64,000 nucleotides of DNA, from assembly GCA_022843175.1 (NCBI GenBank), contig JALHOE010000001.1, positions 1 through 64,000 of the forward strand, given 5' to 3'. Shown here piece after piece: positions 1-7,968 of this stretch. The notes beneath the pieces are model-generated. The model was not told the DNA's origin. It was given only the letters and a program-made list of their open reading frames with translations, and ran no database searches. Source of the stretch: Deltaproteobacteria bacterium. Lineage in GTDB: Bacteria; Myxococcota_A; Polyangia; Polyangiales; JADJMO01. Within the stretch, counting starts at the first letter, position 1. The number at the start of each line of letters is the position of its first letter. The translations under genes were made by a program, and so were the position numbers.

Positions 1-464
1 AGCCCGTCTCGTTCGTCAGCGACCCGAACGGCACGACCTATGGGAGCGGTGTCGTCGCGAAGGGCGGCACCGCGGACGTCGGAGCGAACGGCGCGAAGGC
101 CGGCGGCGTCGCCGGCGCGACCGGTACGTCGGCGGCGCCGACGGCCAAGGCGCTTTCGACGGGCGACGCGCTCGTGCCCGCGAGCGACCTGAGTCGAGCG
201 CCCTCGCTGCCCGGCGCAGACGCCTGCAAGGGGTTCTTCCCCGCGAGCGCCGACGACGACGTCGCGACGGTTTCGCTCATGGTCGTGGTCAAGCCGAACG
301 GCGCCGTCGCCTCGGCGTCGATCGCGTCGGAGGCGCCGAAGGCGCAGGGGTTCGGTCAGGCTGCGCGGTCGTGCCTGCTCACCAAGACGTTCCTCCCCGC
401 TCTCGACAAGAGCGGGAAGGCGGTGAGCACTGCGACCAAGGTGACGGTTCGATTCTCCCGGTAG
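1..464 (+). CDS. TonB-like C-terminal domain protein (partial, 5' end outside window)
   Basis: The reading frame is open from the window edge (first whole codon at base 3) to the stop at 464, so only the last ~153 residues are present. A Gly/Ala/Thr-rich low-complexity stretch is followed by a compact domain with VVVKPNGAVASASI, then SCLLTKTFLPALDKSGK and a beta-strand ending TVRFSR. This is the pattern of TonB-type C-terminal domains (a variable linker, then 'vdpdGrV...aCl...FlPAl..Gkpv...v.v.f'). In such families the domain contacts outer-membrane partners. The N-terminal region, which would show a membrane anchor, lies outside the window, so the exact family is open. Confidence 0.6.
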   Translation, partial: PVSFVSDPNGTTYGSGVVAKGGTADVGANGAKAGGVAGATGTSAAPTAKALSTGDALVPASDLSRAPSLPGADACKGFFPASADDDVATVSLMVVVKPNGAVASASIASEAPKAQGFGQAARSCLLTKTFLPALDKSGKAVSTATKVTVRFSR

Positions 465-595
465 CTCGGGGAGCGCGACGCGGAGCCCTCAGCATCTCCG
501 AGGACCGACCTCCGAAAGGACGATTGGATTCTCACGTCCCCTCCGAGGAAGGTCCTGCATCGCATTGCAGTCCTCTCTTCCCGCGAGGTGAAGCC

Positions 596-1096
596 GTGAA
601 CAAGACAACCGAGTTCGTCATCCGCAGCGTGTTGATCGGCGCTGGCGCCACGATGGTCATGGATCTCTGGGCCGCGGTGCTCAGACGGTTCGGCGTGCCC
701 TCGCTGAACTTCGCGTTCCTCGGCCGTTGGCTCGGGCACCTCCCGCAGGGGCGCTGGCTGCACGCGAAGATCGCCGAGTCGGCGCCGATTCGCGGAGAGC
801 TCTTCATCGGCTGGTGCGCGCACTACTCGATTGGGATCACCTTCGCCGCGCTCCTGCTCGCCGTGTTCGGCTTGCAGTGGGCGCGGTCGCCCACGCTCTC
901 GCCGGCTCTCTTGATCGGAGTCGCAACGGTCGTGGCGCCGCTGTTCATCCTGCAGCCCGCGCTCGGCGCAGGCGTCGCCTCGTTGAAGACCCCCACGCCG
1001 GTCTTCAACAGCCTCAAGAGCCTGCTCACGCACACCGTCTTCGGCGTCGGGCTCTTCCTCGCCGCGCGCGCGACGGCCTCGCTCATCGGTGACTGA
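596..1096 (+). CDS. DUF2938 family membrane protein
   Basis: A 166-residue hydrophobic protein with about four membrane segments. It matches the DUF2938 pattern: an N-terminal helix with GATMVMDLWA, then GRWLGHLPQGRW, a central GWCAHYSIGI, and a C-terminal FILQPALGAG followed by LLTHTVFG. I chose the GTG at 596 because GAGGTG lies about 7 bases upstream and the family homology starts here; the frame is open further upstream but reads as non-coding. Its function is unknown. It is first in a tight run with an MFS transporter and a DUF2306 protein (17 bp, then a 4-bp overlap), so it is probably co-transcribed with them. Confidence 0.85.
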   Translation: MNKTTEFVIRSVLIGAGATMVMDLWAAVLRRFGVPSLNFAFLGRWLGHLPQGRWLHAKIAESAPIRGELFIGWCAHYSIGITFAALLLAVFGLQWARSPTLSPALLIGVATVVAPLFILQPALGAGVASLKTPTPVFNSLKSLLTHTVFGVGLFLAARATASLIGD

Positions 1097-1113
1097 CGCG
1101 AGCAGGGACCAGC

Positions 1114-2373
1114 ATGACCACCCCCAACGATCCTCGGAGCCTCCTCGTGACCACGAACACCTCACCGCCCGTCCCTCGTACCGACCAGGCGAGCGCGCCC
1201 GCCTCGAACGCCGTTCCGCTGTGGAAATTGCTCGCGCCGATCTGCGCGCTCGTCTTCCTGGAGTTCCTCGCGATTGGCCTCCCGCTGCCCATCCTCCCCG
1301 TGCATGTTCACGGGACGCTTGGGTTCGGATCGTGGGTCGTCGGTCTCGCGATCGGGGCTCAATCGTTTGCCACCCTGCTGACGCGTCACGGAGCAGGGAC
1401 GTGGTCCGATCGACGCGGGCCGCGACGCGCCACGGTGCTCGGACTCGGCCTCTCTGCGCTGGCCGGCGCGATGTACGCGCTGTCGTACGCCGTGCCGTTG
1501 CCGTCGGCGAGCCTGGCCGTGCTGCTCGTCGGGCGGATCCTCCTCGGGCTCGGCGAGAGCTTCGTCATCACCGGTGCGCTGTCGTGGGGCGTCGCGCTCG
1601 CGGGTCGCGAGCGCTCGGGCGTGGTGATGTCGTGGGTCGGAATCGCCATGTACGGCGCGATCGCAGCGGGAGCCCCGTTGGGCGCGCTGCTCCATGCCCG
1701 TTACGGCTTCGCGGGCATGTCCTCCGCCTCGGCGTTGGCGCCGCTGTCGGCCCTGGGCGTCGTCGCCGTCGCCCGCGCCGTGCAACCGGTGGGCGGCGCG
1801 CGGGTGCCCTTTTACCGCGTGATCGGGTTGATCTGGTTGCCCGGGCTGGGGCTGATGCTGAGTGCGTTCGGTTTCGGTGCGATCGCCGCGTTCTCGACGC
1901 TCCGCTTCGCTTCGGAGGGCTGGTCCCACGCGGCGCTCGCGATGACCGCGTTCGGCTCGGCCTACGTGCTCGCTCGACTGCTCTTCGGCGGTCTCCCCGA
2001 CCGATTCGGCGGCGCGCGCATCGCGATGGCGTCCGCCGCGGTGGCCGCCATGGGCCAGCTCGGAATGTGGCTGGCGACCTCGGGAGCGATGGCCGTCGCG
2101 GCCGCGGCGCTCACCGGATTCGGCTTCTCGCTCGCCTTTCCGTCCTTCGGTGTCGAGGCCATTCGACGCGTTCCCCCGCAGAGTCGCGGCGTCGCGCTCG
2201 GCGCGTACACCGCCTGCTTCGACCTAACGATGGGCGTCGGCGTGCCGCTGCTCGGTTTCGTGGTGGGTATCTCGGGCTACGGCGCAGCCTTCGCGGTGAG
2301 CGCGCTCATGGCGCTGGCCTCGTTGGCGATCGCCGCCGTCCTCTCGTCCGGGATCGACAGGAGCGCACCATGA
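1114..2373 (+). CDS. MFS transporter, YhhS/YfcJ-like
   Basis: A 419-residue major facilitator transporter. About 45 residues of polar N-terminus precede roughly 12 hydrophobic helices. The loop between helices 2 and 3 carries GTWSDRRGPRRA, the usual MFS G-x-x-x-D-R-x-G-R-R motif, and a related GGLPDRFGGAR occurs in the second half. The sequence resembles the YhhS/YfcJ group of drug/arabinose-type exporters, but the substrate cannot be read from sequence. The stop overlaps the start of the next gene (ATGA at 2370-2373), indicating translational coupling. Confidence 0.85.
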   Translation: MTTPNDPRSLLVTTNTSPPVPRTDQASAPASNAVPLWKLLAPICALVFLEFLAIGLPLPILPVHVHGTLGFGSWVVGLAIGAQSFATLLTRHGAGTWSDRRGPRRATVLGLGLSALAGAMYALSYAVPLPSASLAVLLVGRILLGLGESFVITGALSWGVALAGRERSGVVMSWVGIAMYGAIAAGAPLGALLHARYGFAGMSSASALAPLSALGVVAVARAVQPVGGARVPFYRVIGLIWLPGLGLMLSAFGFGAIAAFSTLRFASEGWSHAALAMTAFGSAYVLARLLFGGLPDRFGGARIAMASAAVAAMGQLGMWLATSGAMAVAAAALTGFGFSLAFPSFGVEAIRRVPPQSRGVALGAYTACFDLTMGVGVPLLGFVVGISGYGAAFAVSALMALASLAIAAVLSSGIDRSAP

Positions 2374-3035
2374 AGAAGCTGACGAAGAAGGACCTCTTGG
2401 TTCCGGGGATGCTGCTCGCTCTGGGCATCGTGCCCATGCTCGGCGGGCTCGCACGTCTCGGGAGCCTGTCGGCGCCGACCACGGTCGAGAACGCGAGGTT
2501 CGTCGCCGCACCGACGCCGGTGGTTCTCCACATCGTCGCCGCGACTCTGTATGCCCTGCTCGGCGCGTTTCAGTTCTCGTCGGGCGTTCGTCGGCGCTGG
2601 CCCGGGTGGCACCGACGCGCGGGCATACTCCTCGCGCTGTGCGGCCTGCTCACCGGGCTCACCGGAATGTGGATGACGGCGCGGTACCGCATCCCGGCGG
2701 AGCTTCAGGGGTCCGTCCTCCTCGGCGTACGAATGCTGGTCGGCGCGGCGATGGTGACCGCGATCGTCCTCTCGTGGTCGAGCATTCGGCGGCGCGATGT
2801 CCCCCGCCACGAGGCCTGGATGATCCGCGCCTACGCGCTCGCGCAAGGCGCAGGCACGCAGGCTCTGGTCCTCGGGCCATGGATCCTGCTCACCGGCGAG
2901 GTCGTGGGATGGAAACGCGACCTGTTGATGACCCTGGCCTGGGCGCTCAACCTCGGCGTCGCCGAGTGGATCGTCCGGCGTCGCACGAGGGCCCCGCGCG
3001 CCAGCGCGACCGCGGTCAGTCCCTCGCGCGCATGA
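2370..3035 (+). CDS. DUF2306 family integral membrane protein
   Basis: A 221-residue membrane protein with about seven hydrophobic segments. Histidines in LHIVAATLYALLGAFQF and WPGWHRRAGI, and RHEAWMIRAYALAQGAGTQ near helix 6, match the DUF2306 family, a predicted membrane fold with conserved His residues that could bind heme. The ATG at 2370 overlaps the MFS stop. The last 20 bp overlap, tail to tail, the end of the LysR-type gene on the other strand. The function is unknown. Confidence 0.8.
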   Translation: MKKLTKKDLLVPGMLLALGIVPMLGGLARLGSLSAPTTVENARFVAAPTPVVLHIVAATLYALLGAFQFSSGVRRRWPGWHRRAGILLALCGLLTGLTGMWMTARYRIPAELQGSVLLGVRMLVGAAMVTAIVLSWSSIRRRDVPRHEAWMIRAYALAQGAGTQALVLGPWILLTGEVVGWKRDLLMTLAWALNLGVAEWIVRRRTRAPRASATAVSPSRA

Positions 3036-3912
3036 TCGACGAAGCCGCGATCAACACGGGATCCTCGGCTCGGCTCGCGAGATGGGCGAAGAGCACGCGC
3101 ACGCGCGTCTCGGCCTCGAAGAGGAGCTCGAGCTCGCCGCGGCGCTCGGCATCCCTCGCGGCGTCGGCGTGCAAAAGGCCAACGCCGATCCCGCTCACGA
3201 CCAGGGTCTTGGTCACCTCCTGGCGATCGGCGCTGATGATCCGCTTGGGCTTGATGCGCTGGGACGCGAACAGCCTCTCCGCGGTGCGGCTGCAGCAGGC
3301 GCTCTCGGTCGGGTAGATCCAGGGCAGCTCGGCGATCGCCCTCCAGTCCTCGCGACGCGAGACCACGCCGGGAGCGGCCACGAGATAGATCGCGAACTCT
3401 GCGACTTCGACCGTCGCGAGATCCGGCGGGGCTTCACCCGGCTCGTTGTAGAAGCCGGCGTCGAGGCTGCCGTTGCGGATGCCCGCGAGGATCTCCTGCG
3501 ACGAGCGGTGCTTGAGGATCACTTCGACGCCGGGGCATCGTTCGGAGAGCACCGTGAGCAGCCTGCCGATCGCCTCGTTGCTGGAGTTGCTCCCTGCGCC
3601 GAGGCGGAGCGTGCCGGAGAGCTCGCCCTTGCCGCGCCTGGCCTCGGCCATCAGCTCGTCGTGGGCCGCGAGCGTCTGCTCCGCCTTGAGGAGGAGTCTC
3701 TGCCCGTCGCGCGTGAGGCTCATGCCGCGCGGCGTCCGCTCGAAGAGGCTCACTCCGAGCGCGTCCTCCATCGCCTTGATGTGCGCGCTCACCGCCGGCT
3801 GGCTCAGGTGCAGCAGGCCCGAGGCGCGGGTGATGCTGCCCTCGCGCGCGACCGTGACGAAGGTCTTGAGCTGGTAGAGGTCCACTCGAGCGTTCGCGAG
3901 ACTATGCCACAC
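3016..3912 (-). CDS. LysR family transcriptional regulator
   Basis: A regulator of up to 298 residues. The N-terminal winged helix-turn-helix is clear (YQLKTFVTVAREGSITRASG, then LSQPAVSAHIKAMEDALG and LFERTPRGMSLT). It is followed by a periplasmic-binding-protein-like effector domain (GTLRLGAGSNSSNEA through GIGVGLLHADAA). Family members usually begin about five residues before YQLKTF, so a GTG at 3885 is an alternative to the ATG at 3912. It converges on the DUF2938/MFS/DUF2306 operon with a 20-bp overlap and might regulate it, although LysR regulators more often sit divergent from their targets. Confidence 0.9.
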   Translation of the reverse strand: MWHSLANARVDLYQLKTFVTVAREGSITRASGLLHLSQPAVSAHIKAMEDALGVSLFERTPRGMSLTRDGQRLLLKAEQTLAAHDELMAEARRGKGELSGTLRLGAGSNSSNEAIGRLLTVLSERCPGVEVILKHRSSQEILAGIRNGSLDAGFYNEPGEAPPDLATVEVAEFAIYLVAAPGVVSRREDWRAIAELPWIYPTESACCSRTAERLFASQRIKPKRIISADRQEVTKTLVVSGIGVGLLHADAARDAERRGELELLFEAETRVRVLFAHLASRAEDPVLIAASSIMRARD

Positions 3913-3967
3913 ACGCGGCGGCCGGCGCGTGTCGACCGGCTTCCGGCAAAGGGCCCAAAACGCGAAC

Positions 3968-4000
3968 GAGGGCGAAGCGTCCTGGAGACGCCCCGCCCTC
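3968..4000 (-). terminator. Stem-loop downstream of the secreted lipoprotein gene
   Basis: GAGGGCG (3968-3974) pairs with CGCCCTC (3994-4000), and GCGTC (3977-3981) pairs with GACGC (3987-3991) around a 5-base loop. On the minus strand the stem is followed by GTTCGCGTTTT, a modest T-run. It sits 29 bp past the stop of the gene at 4029-5306 and most likely terminates it. Confidence 0.55.
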
Positions 4001-4028
4001 TCGCACGCAACAGAGACTCAGCGCGCGA

Positions 4029-5306
4029 TCACTGCGGCTGATTCACCGTCGCGATACCGCCCGGCTTGGCCCCGCAATCCGTGTCGGCGCCGCACCACGT
4101 GCCGTCCGCCTGGCAGTCGCATCCGTCGCCGACGCCCATCCAGTTGGCAGAGCAGCCCAGGGTGTACGCGCACGCGGACGTCCCGTAGCCCTTGTTGTTG
4201 CTCGAGCTGTACTCGGGGTAGCCGTTTTGGTCGAGCTCGACGAGGAAGACATCGACGCTGATGTCGTGATCGTTGTCGCCGCCGTCGCACCAGCGTTGCG
4301 TCCCCCACATCCAGCTCTTGTACTTGAAGTTGTGCATCTGGATGCGCGAGTCGTCGTGGCAGTTGTGGCCGCGTGAGCCACCGTCCGAGTCCCACTTGTA
4401 CTCGCCGCTGCAGTGAAGCGCATAGAGCTCGTTGGCGGCGAATGCCTTGTAGCCGGACTCGGTCCGCTTGGTCATCCCAGAGGCGCAGCGGCCGTGGTTG
4501 CAGGTCGAGTGCGCCCAGTAGACGGAGCCGCCGTTCCACCCATGGCGTTGGGTCGCGCTGTGATAGCCACCCGCATAGCCCGGGATGCCATCCAGCTCGT
4601 CCGCGTGGAGAGCGATCTTGTACTGAGCCGCCGTCCCCACCTGGTAGTGGGCTTCGTCCGGACCGGGCGTGCCGTACGTGACCTCGTACGCGGAGCCCGG
4701 CACACGCGCCATCCCCGGGAGGCCCGCGCTCAACAAGGCCTGGTCGCGGAGCTTGAACTGCTCGCCAAACTGCGCGTGCAAGCGCGCCGCGTTGCCCACG
4801 AGGGAGTTCACCACGGGGGCCATCTCGGCGACCGCGGTGGTGCCGACCTTGAGCTCGAGGTCCGAACGCAAGGTCTTGGACATATCGGTCGCGAGGCGGA
4901 ACAGCACCTCATTCGAGCCCGTCAGGGGCTTCGGGAGGTTCATCTGGCGATCGAGATCTTCCTTCCAGGTCGGGTCGATCCAGTCGTCACCACCTTGTTC
5001 GGTGTAGAAAATGAACCCGTTGGCGTCCATGAAGCGAGCGTCGACCTCGTACTTCGGGAACTTCGGGTCCATCTGGTAACGCTCCGCCGTCGGACGACCG
5101 CGCTTGGCCTGCAGGAAGATGGTGATGTTCTTCTCTCGGAAGGCCACGCTGAGCGACGTGGGGCTCTGTTCGAGCACCGTGAGCCCCTGCGCCAGCTCCG
5201 CCGAGCGCTCGGCGGAGGTCGGAGCCTCGCCCGCGCAGCCGACGCCGAGCGCGCTGCCGACCAGGAGCCCAGACACACACAGAACCTTGATCAGCCCCTT
5301 GGTCAT
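4029..5306 (-). CDS. Secreted lipoprotein of unknown function
   Basis: A 425-residue protein beginning with a lipoprotein signal peptide (MTKGLIKVLCVSGLLVGSALGVGCAG written in short: hydrophobic core, then G-V-G-C). The middle is rich in charged helices with no family I recognise. The C-terminal ~200 residues are rich in Cys, Trp, Gly and His (for example STCNHGRCASG, HCSGEYKWDSDGG, CDGGDNDHD, CDCQADGTWCG), suggesting a disulphide-bonded extracellular domain. It stands alone between a downstream stem-loop and a divergent protease gene. I cannot assign a function. Confidence 0.75.
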   Translation of the reverse strand: MTKGLIKVLCVSGLLVGSALGVGCAGEAPTSAERSAELAQGLTVLEQSPTSLSVAFREKNITIFLQAKRGRPTAERYQMDPKFPKYEVDARFMDANGFIFYTEQGGDDWIDPTWKEDLDRQMNLPKPLTGSNEVLFRLATDMSKTLRSDLELKVGTTAVAEMAPVVNSLVGNAARLHAQFGEQFKLRDQALLSAGLPGMARVPGSAYEVTYGTPGPDEAHYQVGTAAQYKIALHADELDGIPGYAGGYHSATQRHGWNGGSVYWAHSTCNHGRCASGMTKRTESGYKAFAANELYALHCSGEYKWDSDGGSRGHNCHDDSRIQMHNFKYKSWMWGTQRWCDGGDNDHDISVDVFLVELDQNGYPEYSSSNNKGYGTSACAYTLGCSANWMGVGDGCDCQADGTWCGADTDCGAKPGGIATVNQPQ

Positions 5307-5423
5307 CGTCGTGCTCCTTGCCTGCGAACCGTGGCGTCGACCTATGCGGCCGGCATGCCAGGGGCGTCAGAGCCAGGAGATCGGGAAATCGCCGTGCTTT
5401 TGCCGCTGCAGTCTGTTGAGAAT

Positions 5424-5471
5424 CTGAACTGCGTAAGGAAACTGAACGTCCCTCGAATTAGGAGACTGAAC
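5424..5471. repeat. Three short direct repeats (CTGAAC boxes) between divergent genes
   Basis: CTGAAC occurs at 5424-5429, 5442-5447 and 5466-5471. The second and third copies share the longer unit GGARACTGAAC. They lie between the lipoprotein start (5306) and the protease start (about 5582-5606), where a regulator could bind. Spacing is uneven (18 and 24 bp), so this is only suggestive. Confidence 0.3.
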
Positions 5472-5581
5472 TCCCCCTCGGTCCGCCGAGGGTGCGGCGG
5501 TCCCGCCGGCGTTCGTTCAGACGCGCGGCACGGAGCGCGAGAGGCGCACGAGCAGACTTCGTTCAGAATGTGAATCTCGCG

Positions 5582-6832
5582 ATGTACGCTCGCGCAGCCC
5601 CCGCGATGCGAGCTCCCCACGCGCGGTTCGTCGTTGCTTCGGCGCTGCTGATCGCGATCGGCTGTAGCTCGGATCGGGACACGGGCTCGGTCGGCTCCCC
5701 GATCGTCAACGGTTCGACCGCGGATGGCGATCCGCAGGTCGTCGCCATCGTCCTGTCCAGCGATCGGTCCACGGTTCGCTGCAGCGGCACGCTCATCAGC
5801 GAGCGCGTGGTCATCACGGCCGCGCACTGCGGCGTCGCCGGGAGAGAGTCCTCGTTCGGGGTGTTCTTCGGCAACGACGTGAAGGCCGCGGGCGCGTTCG
5901 TTCCCATCCTCGAGGCCAGGCATCACCCCGAATACGACGAGACTGCGGCGCACGATCTCTCGCTCGTGCTCCTCGGCGCCGCGCCGCCGGCCGCGCCCGC
6001 GCCGATGCGGGCCGAGGCGACCGCGGTCTCGTCGTCGCTGCGACTCGTGGGCTTCGGGACCACGGAGGCGATGAAGGATCTCTGGGGGCGCAAGCGCGAG
6101 GGCACCTCCGTCGTGAGCGAGCTCGCGAGCACGAGCCTCGTGCTCAGGGCCAGCCCGTCGTTGCCGTGCAGCGGCGACTCGGGCGGTCCCGCATTCTTCG
6201 ACGGCGCGCTCGCCGCGGTGATCAGCCGCGGTGACGCGGCGTGCAGCGACTACGCAAGGGCAACCCGCATCGACGCGCACCTGGAGTCGTTCATCAAACC
6301 GTACGTCGCGGCCACGGCTCCACGCAGCGCGACGAATGGCGCACGCTGCATCTACGACGATCAGTGCGTCGCGGGGAGCTGCCTGCGCAGCGCCGACGAA
6401 CCGCTCGTTCGATACTGCAGCGGACCGTGCGCTCTCGACGCGCAGTGCGCTCCGGGGATGCGATGCGACGGCGGTTCCTGTCGTTACCCGTTGCCCACGC
6501 CCGGCGCGATCGGCTCGCGCTGCGCACGCGACTCCGACTGCGCGCGCGGCCTCTGTCTCGACGACGGCGTCTGCAGCGTGCGCTGCGTGGATTCGACAAC
6601 GTGTCCCGAGAACTTCTCCTGCACGCACCGCGGGGGCATCGACTTCTTCTGCATCGCCAACCCGAAGGTGACCGTTCGCGCCGCGGGCGGGGGATGTTCG
6701 ACGCCTCGCGCGAGCGCGACGCCGGCGAACGCCGGGGCGTTCCTCGCGGGCGTGATCGCGCTCGCGATGACACGTCGCGCGCGGCGCGCGGCGCGGCGCC
6801 TCACCAGGGAGTCGCGCAACCGTCGGGAGTGA
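5582..6832 (+). CDS. Trypsin-like serine protease with Cys-rich modules and MYXO-CTERM-like tail
   Basis: A secreted S1-family protease of about 416 residues. A hydrophobic leader ending LLIAIGC is a lipoprotein-type signal. The chymotrypsin fold follows: IVNGS at the activation site, TAAHCG (catalytic His), DLSLVLL (Asp) and PCSGDSGGPAFF (Ser). Two or three Cys-rich repeats come next (ARCIYDDQCVAGSC, SRCARDSDCARGLC), common in myxobacterial surface proteins. The C-terminus has GGGCSTP, a ~17-residue hydrophobic helix and an Arg-rich end, the layout of MYXO-CTERM sorting signals. The start is uncertain: GTG 5570, ATG 5582 and ATG 5606 are all possible, and 5606 gives the most typical leader. 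It is the last gene before the tRNA-fragment repeat. Confidence 0.85.
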   Translation: MYARAAPAMRAPHARFVVASALLIAIGCSSDRDTGSVGSPIVNGSTADGDPQVVAIVLSSDRSTVRCSGTLISERVVITAAHCGVAGRESSFGVFFGNDVKAAGAFVPILEARHHPEYDETAAHDLSLVLLGAAPPAAPAPMRAEATAVSSSLRLVGFGTTEAMKDLWGRKREGTSVVSELASTSLVLRASPSLPCSGDSGGPAFFDGALAAVISRGDAACSDYARATRIDAHLESFIKPYVAATAPRSATNGARCIYDDQCVAGSCLRSADEPLVRYCSGPCALDAQCAPGMRCDGGSCRYPLPTPGAIGSRCARDSDCARGLCLDDGVCSVRCVDSTTCPENFSCTHRGGIDFFCIANPKVTVRAAGGGCSTPRASATPANAGAFLAGVIALAMTRRARRAARRLTRESRNRRE

Positions 6833-6842
6833 ATACGACGAA

Positions 6843-6860
6843 GGGCCGCTCTCGCGACCC
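6843..6860 (-). terminator. Intrinsic terminator of the tRNA-Arg remnant (copy 1)
   Basis: GGGCCGC (6843-6849) and GCGACCC (6854-6860) form a 7-bp stem with a 4-base loop. Read on the minus strand it lies 21 bases beyond the tRNA 3' end and is followed by TTCGTCG. The same stem sequence, with a different loop and a better T-run, lies in the same place next to copy 2 at 20417-20434. It also marks the end of the protease gene. Confidence 0.6.
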
Positions 6861-6881
6861 CCGGGAACTTCGTCTGTCTTT

Positions 6882-6927
6882 GCGCGCCCAGGACGATTCG
6901 AACGTCCGACCACTGGTTCCGTAGACC
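6882..6927 (-). repeat. 3' half of tRNA-Arg(ACG): att-like direct repeat, copy 1
   Basis: Read on the minus strand, this segment contains an anticodon loop CTACGGA (anticodon ACG), the 3' side of the anticodon stem ACCAG, variable loop TGGTC, T-stem GGACG, T-loop TTCGAAT, T-stem CGTCC and acceptor strand TGGGCGC. The 5' half is missing: bases before the loop stop pairing after three positions. The 46 bp are identical to 20456-20501 in the same orientation. This is the usual footprint left by an element integrating into a tRNA gene from the anticodon loop to the 3' end. Confidence 0.8.
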
Positions 6928-7180
6928 TCCCGAAGGGGCCGAAAAGCCGCAGGATTGGGCCGTTTTCGGGCGGGGCTGCCGCGCCGGTGCCGGAAACGGT
7001 CCGGATCCCGGCGACGTAGCCGAGGACGAAGCCAGTAATGGAGACCGTCAGGAAGGAGAAGTTGGCGGGTGCCGCGCCGCTCTGGCAGAGGGTCGCGGCG
7101 GAGAGCCGCGCGAAGAAGCGGCAGCACGGGTCCTCCGAACCGAAGGCCACCATGGCCGACGATGACGTCGCGTCTTGATT
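6928..7180. repeat. Element-end sequence, conserved with 20502-20752
   Basis: About 250 bp next to the tRNA fragment are clearly related to the DNA beside copy 2. Read forward, both would encode PTTGSVD-PK-PK-R-IGP, then AAPVP-T-IP-T-PRTK, then PLW-VA-RAK-R, but this copy has a stop codon and several changes. I treat it as a conserved terminal region of an integrated element, not as a gene. It includes TGCCGCGCCGGTGCCG at 6977-6992, which recurs at 20356-20371 and, with one change, at 20551-20566. Confidence 0.55.
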
Positions 7181-7236
7181 GGGGTCCGTCGCACCCGGCT
7201 CTGCGATCGAGCGGAAAGTCACAATCACACGTACGG

Positions 7237-7968
7237 TCATCGTGACAGGAGTAGCGTCCGGATCTCGTTCAGGTTCCCGCTGGACGCGAGCTTCTCCGTG
7301 CGATGCCACGTGATCCACTCTTCCAGGAGCGCCATCGCATCGTCGGTCAGCTGGAACCCCGTCGCCTCGTACGAGTTCCCGTGGCGCCCGACCGGCTGAA
7401 GATGGTCGAGCCTGAGAATGGAGACGTCGCTGCTTCCGTTATCGATCGGCAGCTTGTCCCACAGGTACTGCGGGTATTCGCCGGCACGAATTCGGTCGAC
7501 GAGCCCCTTGTTCCAGCCCGCACGCTGCGCGGTCGTGTCGGCACCATAGAACGGCGCGACGGTGATCGCCGGCGCCGTTTGCCACTTGGGGTGCGAGCCG
7601 AGGGTCAGCGACTTCTCGACCTCGGCGCCGCCAACAGTCAGGACGATGCAGGGCCGGCACTTGGCACGGCTGACCACCAAGGTCTCGTTCGGGTACTGCG
7701 GGAGCGCTGCTACCGGCAGTTGCGGCTTGGCGATCGGCGCACGGATCCGGAGGGTCTCGATCTTGTAGGTCGCGGCCGTGTGGTCGGTCGGATTGTCGCG
7801 CCCCACCGCTGTGAGACGCCAGGGCTCGTGTTGTGTGTGCGGCACGAACGCCCAGACGAGCGCCCCTGGCCGCAGGGCCATGTCATCGGCGACACGCCAG
7901 AAGTCCCCGACGTATTCCTGGAAGCACTCGTCCTTCGGATACGTCCGTTGGCGTGGACTACGAGTCAT
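7237..7968 (-). CDS. Hypothetical protein, overlapping partner of a Panacea-domain gene
   Basis: A 243-residue soluble protein of no family I can name with confidence. It opens with RSPRQRTYPKDECFQEYVGDFW. Its middle part, RPGALVWAFVPH then LVVSRAKCRPCIVL, distantly recalls the SH3-like barrel of PemK/MazF-type toxins, but the match is too weak to assign. The ATG at 7968 lies 11 bp inside the upstream Panacea gene (stop at 7958), so the two are translationally coupled. Panacea genes often serve as the antitoxin beside very varied toxins, which makes this gene the candidate effector. Confidence 0.65.
   Translation of the reverse strand: MTRSPRQRTYPKDECFQEYVGDFWRVADDMALRPGALVWAFVPHTQHEPWRLTAVGRDNPTDHTAATYKIETLRIRAPIAKPQLPVAALPQYPNETLVVSRAKCRPCIVLTVGGAEVEKSLTLGSHPKWQTAPAITVAPFYGADTTAQRAGWNKGLVDRIRAGEYPQYLWDKLPIDNGSSDVSILRLDHLQPVGRHGNSYEATGFQLTDDAMALLEEWITWHRTEKLASSGNLNEIRTLLLSR

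Noticed and set aside
6882-6927. A complete tRNA gene at the repeats
   Set aside because: The D-arm and 5' acceptor strand are missing at both copies; only the 3' half is present.
5342-7318. Very long open frame on the minus strand across the protease gene
   Set aside because: It is a shadow of the plus-strand protease, with Arg/Ala-rich composition and no family pattern; it also runs through the tRNA fragment.
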